From Argyresthia goedartella (lineage: Eukaryota > Arthropoda > Insecta > Lepidoptera > Argyresthiidae): a stretch of 64,000 nucleotides of DNA. The position numbers and the translations under genes were made by a program. The stretch's first letter is position 1; each line of letters opens with the position of its first letter. A model generated the notes under the pieces. That model did not search any database, had not been told where the DNA came from, and saw only the letters and a program-made list of their open reading frames with translations. This document shows, one piece after another, positions 55,887-64,000 of the stretch. Where the stretch lies: assembly GCA_949825045.1 (NCBI GenBank), contig OX463822.1, forward strand, positions 30,754,703 to 30,818,702. Reading direction: 5' to 3'.

Positions 55887-56069
55887 GCAGTTTCTTTTAA
55901 TGTAACTGGTAAACTATTTGTGTGCAATCAAGAATTATGAACTAACACGAATCGGACTAACACGTCAGATGTTTACAAGACTTCGGAAGTTCTTCTTGAA
56001 CACGTGGTTTAGTTACGTGTAACGGAAAAATCCAAATTTGGTTATAGTAGGTCATTGTGGCAATTATCG

Positions 56070-56296
56070 ACCGTCTAGCCTAGTGGGTAATGACCCTGCC
56101 TACGAAGCTGATGGTCCTGGGTTCGAATCCCGGTAAAGGGTAAATATTTGTGATATTTGTTTCTTAGTCTTGGATGTTTTCTATGTATTTACATCAGAAT
56201 TTATGTCTTTTAAATATATCGTCGTCTAGTTTCCATAAAACAAGCCTTATTGAGCTTATTACGGGCCTAGTTCGATTTGTGTAAGATTGTCCTCTA
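56070..56296 (+). mobile_element. tRNA-derived SINE, family S1
   Basis: A-box CTAGCCTAGTGGGTAATGAC, B box GGTTCGAATCC, AAATATTTGTGATATTTG and tail TTCGATTTGTGTAAGATTG, as in 37205-37446. Confidence 0.85.
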
Positions 56297-56384
56297 ATAT
56301 ATTTTTTTTATTTATTTGTGGCTAAATTTCAATTGGTTTATAGGTTATATTGGGACTTAAAAGCAAAACCGAAGCGTAGTGAAG

Positions 56385-56422
56385 CAAAGCGGAGCGAAGC
56401 GCGGGGAAGCGGGGCGAAGCGC
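56385..56422 (+). repeat. GC-rich GAAGCG-type simple repeat
   Basis: AAGCGGAGCGAAGCGCGGGG followed by AAGCGGGGCGAAGCG. It resembles the core-hairpin loop motif GCGAAGCGAAG but lacks the flanking core. Confidence 0.6.
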
Positions 56423-56511
56423 TCTTCAAAAATAACCGAAGTTGCTTTGTAAATAGCAGACCTAACTATAGGACGTCCGCTATTTACAAGATCCGGAAGA
56501 GATTTAAAATT

Positions 56512-56800
56512 GCTCTGTGGTCTAATGGGTTTTACGCTTGCTTCTCACATAGGAGATGCAGGTTCGAATCCTGACCAGGTACCCATGAGGTAATTAATTT
56601 ACCTTAAATTCATTACCGGACGTTCGGTGTTTCGGATGAAACGTCAAGCTAGGTCCCGGCTACTATCGCTATGTGGTAGTGGTCGCAAAACCCTCCCATC
56701 AACCCGCACTGAGCCAGCACGGTGGAGTATGGCTTAATCTTACTCGTATCCGGGAAAAGGCCTGTGCCCCTCGGTGCGGACAATAACGGGCTACGCCCAA
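56512..56800 (+). mobile_element. tRNA-derived SINE, family S3, most complete copy
   Basis: Head CTGTGGTCTAATGGGTTTTA with B box GGTTCGAATCC, then TAATTAATTTACCTTAAAT, AGGTCCCGGCTACTATCGCT, CGCACTGAGCCAGCACGGTG and the end GCCTGTGCCCCTCGGTGCGG. Confidence 0.88.
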
Positions 56801-57045
56801 GAGGCAGCCGAAACATCCCGAGTGTCTAACGCGTCGGGTATTAAGGGCTGAACAAGGGCCAATGGCATTGAGAATTAGACAAAGAAAACAAATACCCGTC
56901 GCATCGCGTCGAAGCAGACTGACGCATGCTCCCGCGCAGAGCCCCGCGGGGCAGCCCGAGCTCCGAGACCGAGAAAATTATAGAAAATATTACTAAACTC
57001 CTGTAATAATAACATTAAAAATAAAATAAAAGAACCAAAAAAATT

Positions 57046-57453
57046 CCCTTTTTAGGGAATTGGAAGGGTTCCAAACGGGACCCTTTTACTAAGACTTCGC
57101 TGTCCGTCCGTCCGTCCGCTTGTCACCAGGCTGTATCTCAAGAACCTAGCTAGCTAGAGAGTTTAAATTTTCACAGATTATGTATTTCTGTTGCCGCTAT
57201 AACAACAAATACTAAAAAACAGGATAAAAGAAATATTTAAGGGGGCTCCCATACAACAATTCTTTCAATACCACATACAAACTTATGGATGTACCTGGTT
57301 ACGTACATGGAGTGTGAAAGTAACCGCACCAATAACTTTGTAAACAATATTTTGCTGTGTAAAATCCAAACTATTCACTCCACACCATCGCTTCCATTTA
57401 ACGGTGGTACGGAACCCTTCGTGCGCGAGTCCCACTCGCACTTGGCCGGTTTT
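57046..57453 (+). repeat. Interspersed repeat, family R, pair member 2
   Basis: Direct copy of 54061-54467 with only scattered differences over about 350 bp. It ends CGAGTCCCACTCGCACTTGG. Confidence 0.87.
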
Positions 57454-57459
57454 TTTTAC

Positions 57460-57940
57460 ATACTTTTGCGTGTAAGTTTCATATAGGAAACTGATTTCGT
57501 CTCCGAGCGCTTGTTCATTTAGTTGAATAATAATGCATTGCGAAAAATATTTTTAAGTATTAAATATAACAGATATCCGGTAATTTTAAAAGTCCATTCT
57601 TATCTCTAATAGACCTTTTATATCATATATTTATCCTACATTTTTATGTTGTCTAGTTTAGCCTAGAATTGAAGCTAAAGATGCATTTTTGGCCATATTT
57701 AATCCCTTGATCTAAGGTTGAGTTGGTTCATAAGTTGATTGCTTTCAAAAATGCGATAGATATAGGCTTTTCTAACAGACACAGTCAGCGCCAAGTTTGT
57801 TTAGCTCTGAGCGAGTGTGAGGTGGGGGGTGGGGGGACCGAACCAGCGGCAGAACCACGACCATTACCCCCGCGCCGCCCGCAGAGATCATAAATGACAG
57901 GTTAAAGAAAATTAGGATCAAGGGAGTAACTGACTTGACT
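57460..57940. other. Unannotated stretch
   Basis: Only a short G-rich run (GGTGGGGGGTGGGGGG) at about 57822 stands out. Confidence 0.4.
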
Positions 57941-57945
57941 GACTT

Positions 57946-58102
57946 CAGCATATAATACTGAGGCCATGGTTAGTAGCAAAACCTAACGAGGGTTGTTTTT
58001 AGTCCGTATATTAAACGAGCTGAGGCCCGCTCAATGTGTAGGTCATCGGATTTAGCAGGGAGGTCTGACTCCTTTCCCCCTCAATACTTCTTTCCAACAA
58101 CC
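57946..58102 (+). mobile_element. A-tailed retroposon, family M, diverged
   Basis: CTTCAGCATATAATACTGAG, GTTGTTTTTAGTCCGTATA and AGGGAGGTCTGACTCCT. Confidence 0.65.
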
Positions 58103-58109
58103 ATTAAAA

Positions 58110-58910
58110 CCTGATATTCTATCAAAAGCAACTAACTAGGTACGACAAATGACGCCATTGTAACATTACCGTCCCAAAAATGGACGAAAGGTTATGAGAA
58201 AGAAATTCCGGTTATGTAAGTGCCATCAGAGCCATCAGAGGTCACGAGTCACGTGCCATCACGTCCAAAGACTCGGAGGTAATGACAAGGCGAGACAAGT
58301 CACTCTTGCCCGACTGGAGATGACGATGTGAGATTTCTCTTTTTTTCTTTATCTTTTTTATGGCGCAATGTTTTGGGGTTTGAATTGATGGTTTGATATC
58401 CCACGGTCTTGTCTGACCAAAAACTTAGGTAAAGTCTAAGTAGGTGGTGTTGTGTCAAGCACAGAACACAGTTATTAGTAAGTGTCAAGGCCTGAGGACT
58501 AAGGACTTTAAAACGGCCCTGAACACTGGAGAATGGCGGAATATTCCGTGAATGCCTATGTAATGTAAAAAAACAGTACAGTAATAGTAGGCTATATGAC
58601 TCCAAATGCCGTGCCTACTTTGTACTAAGGTATTTTGACCTATGTTTAACATTTAAAATACTTACATTTCATTTTAGTTTCGTCAGTACTCACTAATAAT
58701 ATTTCTTATCATGCCTTAGTTCCAGTGCAGCCCTTTAAAAATAACTAATTTACGGCACTCCGGCATTTACTAAAGAACCTACCATGACATTACAGTGAGA
58801 ACAACAAAATATTACACAATCAGCACAGCGCAGGCGCTAACGACGTCTGGCGCCATCTGTTGAGGGCAGATGACATTATCTCCCTTCACCGTGAAACTGT
58901 GAGTAAGGCA
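58110..58910. other. Unannotated stretch
   Basis: No supported gene. Confidence 0.4.
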
Positions 58911-58915
58911 AACTA

Positions 58916-59013
58916 AAGCCGGCGCCAGACATAGCTGCAAACATTTGAACACATCGTTGATTGTGTGTGTTCAAAGATGTGATCAAATGTTTGAATGTAC
59001 CTGGCGCCGGCTT
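58916..59013. repeat. MITE with about 38-bp inverted ends
   Basis: AAGCCGGCGCCAG at each end (perfect inverse), then CAAACATTTGA in both arms. It is 98 bp in all. Confidence 0.8.
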
Positions 59014-59488
59014 AACGGTGAAATCATCGGGAGGAATCTTTCATATTTCCATAGCTACGGTCATGGGCTCCCCTGTACAGTTGTCTTTTCTCATGCGAGT
59101 GATGCCATCTGTAGGGTATTTCAGGCAATTATTTACAAGTTGCCTAGATGTTCTTCAGTTCTTAGAAATATCGCAGAGTATACCGAGTCTGAAGTTAGGT
59201 GCCACTGGCTTTGGGTTTACTGGTTGGATTGTGGGTGGAAAGAAAATACTATGCAATCGATTAATTTTTTCATTCGTCTGCAGCAGCGAGTCAGATCTAA
59301 AACAATCCAGGTGTTTCCTGCGCTTTTGGCAATATCGTCCTCCGATACCATCTTTGATCAACAGAGGCTTCTGTTTCCTTTCCTCGAGCATTACTCAGTC
59401 GGGGAGATCCCCTCACTCTACCTGCTATCACTTCCATTTCCATTTGAGTCGAAGAAATTTCGCTTTCCGACCAGAGCACTTACCTCTT
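59014..59488. other. Overlapping open frames, no gene recognised
   Basis: Two plus-strand frames (58945-59511 and 58961-59497) and one minus-strand frame (59155-59391) are unusually long for the local composition. Both plus frames begin inside the MITE, and none shows a known domain. If real, the minus-strand frame is the more protein-like (KDGIGGRYCQKRRKHLDCFR), but it is cut off by a stop and lacks splice support. Confidence 0.3.
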
Positions 59489-59680
59489 ACAGGTTGAGAT
59501 GGAAGACATGATAAATTATGATCTAAGTAAGCTGTGGCTTCCCTATCGTCCTTAAAGATCACCGTGGGATATATTAGTAGGTTAACGTGCGAATGAAGTG
59601 GGAGGGGGAGGGTAATCCGACAGGCTATGGGGGCCACACACGCTCGTGGCATATGTTCCCCGATTGCCATCAGAACCTGT
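59489..59680 (-). repeat. MITE family K, copy 1
   Basis: Ends ACAGGTTGAGATG and, inverted, CATCAGAACCTGT, with TTCCCCGATTGCCAT near one end and GGGTAATCCGACAGGC inside. Inverse to 61736-61946. Confidence 0.75.
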
Positions 59681-59694
59681 CGCGAACTTTACAT

Positions 59695-59800
59695 AGCTGC
59701 TGGCACCACACTACGAGACCCTGTGTTGTGGGAAATAGAAACAGCGACGGCATAAACAATAAACATTCAAGATTCAGGGTTTCTCATGAGGGAGAAACTC
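59695..59800 (-). mobile_element. SINE family S2, fragment
   Basis: CTGGCACCACACTACGAGAC and GTTGTGGGAAATAGAAACAG, inverse to the S2 body. Confidence 0.6.
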
Positions 59801-59877
59801 GTCCACCACGACTCATTCGTATGAGTCCGCGCCCTCCAAGAAAAAAGGGGTTATAAGCATGTTATAAGCAGTTTAAA

Positions 59878-59890
59878 GCGTCTGTCTGTC

Positions 59891-59929
<39 letters not shown>

Positions 59930-59935
59930 GTCCGT
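59878..59935. repeat. (GTCT)n/(GT)n microsatellite
   Basis: CTGTCTGTCTGTTTGTCTGT passes into a (GT)n run of about 26 bp and then TCCGTCCG. Confidence 0.92.
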
Positions 59936-59939
59936 GGCC

Positions 59940-61730
59940 AAACGGACAAACAAACAACGTGGACAAACGGGTGGACGGATTATAATGCGGTTTTCTCTAT
60001 ATAGTACTAGACTTCCCTACAATGGTTCTTAAGCATTTTTTATCAATATGGTTATCAAGTGGTTTTACAGCTTAACAAAGAAACAAGTCGACCAAAATTT
60101 AGAACTAAGGTTTTATTTATTTATCATGTCGGAGTTGTTTTAAGTTTGTTATTTATAGTCATAATTTAATTTTAATAACATGTTAATAACGTTTCTTTCC
60201 GCTGTTAACTCCGTATGTGCCTACCGGCACCAATACCGAACATACAAACATAAATTGAAAAGTGAAAGTTGCTTACCTCGGTGCTGTGCGGATGATGCAC
60301 CACCATGACTTTTTTGAAGAAAATCTGGGGCATTTTGTTTGGTTTCCGAATGAATTTTACATTCAATATTAAATTTTAAATATTGGCTTTTGATCGGTCC
60401 CGACTGCGTTGAGCACTTGCAAAGATTTTCCCTCAATGTTTCATAGTCACGCGCTGAACATTTTGACACTTAATTTAGTACAGATTTCGCGGGTCACTGT
60501 TTTTGAGGAGTCAAGGTTACACAATTTCTTTTTCAATATTTGCAATGTATTACAATTTGCCAATTTTCTTTTTCTTTTTGTCACGAACTCAGAACAAGTA
60601 GTCACGACAGTCTTTATAGACCTTTAAAGAGTTCGGTTTTATCTACACAACACAATTTTTCACTGTTCGTTTTATTATTTAAGTGATATCATATCACTCA
60701 TATTATCACTGCACAGGTAACCCAGTACCTTTCCCTTTCGCGTTTAGGTCGCCAACTAAACCTTGCAACAACTATAATAAGTAACTGACTTGCCTGTCCG
60801 TCTGTCGCAATAGCAATAGTGAACCGGCAAAATCTTTCCATCACACCCATATTGCATAGGCAGTAAGACTCAAAACTATATGAAAATCATAGCAAAACAT
60901 GTTCTGTCTATGCTTGTTTGTTTATAGTCAGTGCACCTTCGATCGTGTTTGATTCTCGATCTACGATAGGTATATTATAATTTGAGCTAGATCTTAGATT
61001 GTTAATTAGTTTACAGACTTATAAGATCGAAGTAATATCCTATTTATATGCCGGGCTTGTGATAGTGTCTGTGGACAGGATACCAGTTTCTTCACTATAC
61101 TTATATACGACCTCTGTGTTTTATGCCTCCTGCTGTTTATGGGAGATGTGTTGTGATGTGAGTTCGATTCCCAGTTGATGTATGCCCATAATTAGGTATG
61201 TCATTTCGTAAGTTCGTAATGCCTTTATGTTCTATAGCTAACATAAATAGAGACCATAAATATGATAGTTAAATAATAATTAGCAAAGACGAGCTTATAT
61301 TATCCTGAAGATGTGACTTCATAACTTCAATCTGCCTGCAGACGAGTACACATATGTATATTTACAGTAGCAATCAAGTAAAGTTACTCCAATGCAGTAC
61401 AATAATTGCCAATAGGCAGGGCAGGAAAAAGCAGTACAGAGTCCAGAAAGGATAAAAGGACGAGATCTCGACTACACATATTTATAATAGCTGGTCCAGA
61501 CCAACCCAGTATTTAATAACCGTGAGATACTGCGCAACTCTGTTGTGCCGACCTCGATGATAGAAGTTGTGGTTTTGAGGCTGCTAGTTCTAATTTACAC
61601 TGTCTGTTCTCTGGTCCAAGCTAGTCTTTGGTCTACATCTAATCCATGAAAGAAGTTAAGTTCTACTAAGTATGTGGTAAGGTAAATCGTCTAATCTCGT
61701 CTGTTCTGTGATATCTAATATGTGTATAAT
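59940..61730. other. Unannotated stretch
   Basis: 1.8 kb without a recognised gene or repeat family; short open frames only. Confidence 0.4.
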
Positions 61731-61735
61731 TCGCG

Positions 61736-61946
61736 ACAGGTTGGGATGGCAATCGGGGAAGACATGGTACAAGTGAGTTTGTCGCTCCCATTGCCTATCG
61801 GATTACCCGTCCACTTCATTCGCATGTCAGCCCACTAATACAACCCACTAATTCAACCCACTATGTGATCCTTGAGAACTATAGGGCAGCCACAACTTAT
61901 ATAAATCATAATTTATCATGTCTTCCCGATTGACATCCCAACCTGT
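61736..61946 (+). repeat. MITE family K, copy 2
   Basis: ACAGGTTGGGATGGCAATCG at the left and its inverse (one mismatch, one indel) at the right. The interior shares CATTGCCTATCGGATTACCC with copy 1 in inverse. Confidence 0.82.
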
Positions 61947-62007
61947 AAGAAGTGAGATAACTATAGAAGTATTAGTATACTTTTATAGTTATCTTCTTCT
62001 TACAGGT
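61941..62007. repeat. Long hairpin at mariner/MITE junction
   Basis: ACCTGTAAGAAGTGAGATAA is imperfectly inverted in TTATCTTCTTCTTACAGGT around AGTATTAGTATAC. Its left arm overlaps the end of MITE K and its right arm overlaps the start of the next element. Confidence 0.8.
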
Positions 62008-63100
62008 CAGGCCATAAGTTTTGTCACATACAATAAATGAAATAAATGACACAAAACTCTCTGTAATACAAACATTTACGAAAGGTAACAAATTACAGAT
62101 TTAAATGACATTTAAACTATTCAAAATGACCTCCCCCATTTTCGATACAAGCGTTTAATCTGCGCGGCCAGTCACCGATAGAAGCACGCACGACATCCAT
62201 GTCAATATTGGTCACTGCTTTAATCAGGGATGCTTTGAAAGACCCCAAATTGCAATGAGGTTTAGCGCAGACTTTACAGTAATGCCATATTTTATAACCA
62301 ATGGATTTAAGTCTGGACTCGAGGAGGATTTTGAGTGCTTTCTGCCTTATGAGCTGATAGAGTTCTGCTGCTGGACTACCCAGTGTCTGTTTTTGAACAT
62401 TGTCTGTGAAAGAGGATCCACGAGGTTTGTTAGGACTGTGTTTTGGTACACGAGTGCACTTGTTTTAACTCCTTTTTCACAAAAATACACCTCAGTTGGG
62501 CCCGAATAGGAAACCCCGAGCCAAACCATGAATGACGAAGGATATATATAGATAGCACGTGGGAAACTTCTGCTCGCTTCTTCACTGTTTTGCGCATGTA
62601 CTCTATCATTATGTGTGATTAAGATTTCCACGACATCAAAAAAAAACGTCCGAAAAAAGGATTTCGTGGTATTTTTTTCCCGCGTATCGCTTAAGCAAGA
62701 TTTGGGATCTATCGAGCCTGATTTTCTTCAGTCGTGAGTTAAGCAAATGTGCAGTTTATCAGTCCAACGACTTCATTCACTACCCTTTTAACTGTAGTTC
62801 TACTTAACCTCATCTGGAGAGCCAACAGTTTTAGCTTCCGAACGGGATTTCTTTGTATTCGCGCCTTCATTGCTTTAATCACTGCTGCAGTCCGAACAGT
62901 ACGTGAATGACCGCTCCTCCGCTTATTTTCTAATCTCGAATCTTCCCTTAATCGTTTGATAGTACGATAAACGAACCTCAATGTTATTTACAATTTTTTC
63001 AGCAGTTTGAAAATCTCAGTTTGCGCGCGACCACAACGATGAATTGCAATTACCGCGACTCTATTGTCTTTTCGCGTCCACTCCATTTTTTAAATATAGA
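62003..63100 (-). mobile_element. Degraded mariner-like element
   Basis: The transposase remnant lies on the minus strand. A probable end CAGGTCAGGCCATAAGTTTT starts at 62003 after TA (62001-62002). No matching inverted end was found on the other side, so the right boundary is a guess. Confidence 0.6.
62117..63086 (-). pseudogene. mariner-family transposase pseudogene, second subfamily
   Basis: From ATG at 63086 (MEWTRKDNRVAVIAIHRCGR) the frame soon breaks. It resumes with YRTIKRLREDSRLENKRRSG and NPVRKLKLLALQMRLSRTTV (DNA-binding half). A later frame gives QNSEEASRSFPRA and FMVWLGVSYSGPTEVYFCEK. The second catalytic region, which should read HWVFQQDSAPAH-like, is HWVVQQQNSISS, so the Asp is lost. 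A SPDLNPL fragment and the C-terminal end CIENGGGHFE with its stop at 62117 are still visible. Multiple frameshifts. The protein differs clearly from the mariner at 417-1691 and belongs to another subfamily. Confidence 0.82.
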
Positions 63101-63129
63101 AATTTACAGAAAACCTAAGAATTTAGTTT

Positions 63130-63770
63130 TTTAAAGTATTATTTCGTATTTCGAACGCCTATAAGTTTCTTTTTTTGGTTCGGGTTCTAAATTGGAAGTT
63201 TGAGGCATGTAGATGTTTCTGATTGTTTATGACGTGTAGATCTAATAGCATTTGAAGAGCTTGCGTGCTCTTAAATATCTGATGTGGACAGCATGTAACT
63301 ATTACGCTTTTTCTATACTTTATGGCACACACATTATCGTTGAAGTATTTTTCAAGTAAGTTGAAGTCTATTTTTCAATCATCTTATTAAGTACCTACCT
63401 GAGTCTACAGCTTATTTGCAGAATCTATTATGTATTTATTGTTAAAGTAAAATATTTATATAAGCATGGGACTGCCAATACGGAAACATTTTGATCACGT
63501 TTCAGAGCAATACAGAGCATATGCGTTAGCGCTTCCAAATTGTTATGTAAATGATTTACTTTAGTTTCGGACGTGGGGGAAAGTTGTGGTTGAATTAAAT
63601 TAATTTGAATACTCAGCTGTGGTTTTATTGAGTGAGCAATAAAAAAACATGTTAATTAGGTACTCAACTGTAACTCACAACTATATTTTTTAAATAAATA
63701 GCACCTTATCGTTAAAATGTATGCAGAAGTGTTATTAAGGGTAAATATTCGTACTAGATCGGGCGTCACA
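63130..63770. other. Unannotated stretch
   Basis: No supported feature. Confidence 0.4.
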
Positions 63771-63776
63771 ATTGTG

Positions 63777-63990
63777 ACGACCTCTGTGGCGCAGCGGTTG
63801 TGGCTCTGCCTACCATGCGAGAGGTCCCGGGTTCGGTCCCCGGCCGGGACAAAGAAAAATAAACCCCAGTTCTTGGCTGTTTATATGTGTATGATGTCGC
63901 TGTTTCTGGTTCCCACGACACAGGGTATCCTAGTGTGGGGTCGGAAGCAATAAGTATATGTGCCTGTATATAAATGTTTATGTTTGTATG
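63777..63990 (+). mobile_element. tRNA-derived SINE, family S2, best copy
   Basis: Head CCTCTGTGGCGCAGCGGTTG (A box) and GGTTCGGTCCC (B box), body GATGTCGCTGTTTCTGGTTC, then CACAGGGTATCCTAGTGTGG and ATGTGCCTGTATATAAATG. This copy was used to recognise the other S2 copies. Confidence 0.9.
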
Positions 63991-64000
63991 GATAAATATA

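Noticed and set aside
58945..59511. 188-codon and 178-codon overlapping plus-strand frames
   Set aside because: Both start inside a 98-bp MITE and run into another MITE. No domains, and the two frames exclude each other.
62255..62509. 84-codon plus-strand frame
   Set aside because: Antisense to the degraded second mariner transposase.
63780..63850. Possible tRNA gene with CCTACCATGCGAGAGG arm
   Set aside because: Same head recurs at 32945, 40618 and 11255 with a common SINE body, so it is a SINE head.

Overview
The window looks like AT-rich nuclear DNA from a moth or butterfly (Lepidoptera). The evidence is a dense mix of tRNA-headed SINEs, Jockey/CR1-like and RTE-like LINE remnants, a BEL/Pao LTR element, Tc1/mariner DNA transposons and many small foldback elements of the kind common in lepidopteran intergenic DNA. 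I found no intact host gene. The only host-derived coding sequence is a broken intronless copy of ribosomal protein L24 (29278-29647). One unidentified 144-codon reading frame (55240-55674) remains open. Family names are from memory of protein families; no database search was possible.

Layout. 0.4-1.7 kb: a complete-length but dead mariner with both terminal repeats and a TA target duplication. 1.9-16.3 kb: a field of foldback elements, SINE copies, a hAT-like element (5653-6294) and many near-perfect palindromes. 16.6-18.4 kb: a Tc1-type transposon with an uninterrupted 341-residue DD34E transposase and paired direct-repeat motifs at each end; it is the one element that could be autonomous. 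19.1-25.2 kb: a BEL/Pao retrotransposon with two 556-bp LTRs that differ at 7 positions and a TTGGA target duplication. It has lost reverse transcriptase and RNase H, and it sits inside a small inverted-repeat element. 25-52 kb: mostly non-autonomous repeats plus the RpL24 pseudogene and an RTE 3' fragment. 52.1-53.9 kb: a 5'-truncated Jockey/CR1-like LINE. 54-57.5 kb: two nearly identical direct copies of one repeat flanking the unidentified reading frame. 59-64 kb: a two-copy MITE, a degraded second mariner and a SINE.

Most unusual signal. A core of about 100 bp recurs about ten times. It contains a GC-rich hairpin with the loop motif GCGAAGCGAAG and conserved flanks. The copies carry at least three different sets of terminal sequence around this core. 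One copy (40943-41238) joins one set on one side to another set on the other side, one lost most of its hairpin, one is wrapped in a further inverted-repeat element and one was split by the BEL/Pao insertion. This reads as a modular cassette exchanged between non-autonomous elements.

The elements interact as nested layers, not as an operon. The Tc1 transposase is the only plausible active enzyme here, and the small elements would need enzymes encoded elsewhere.
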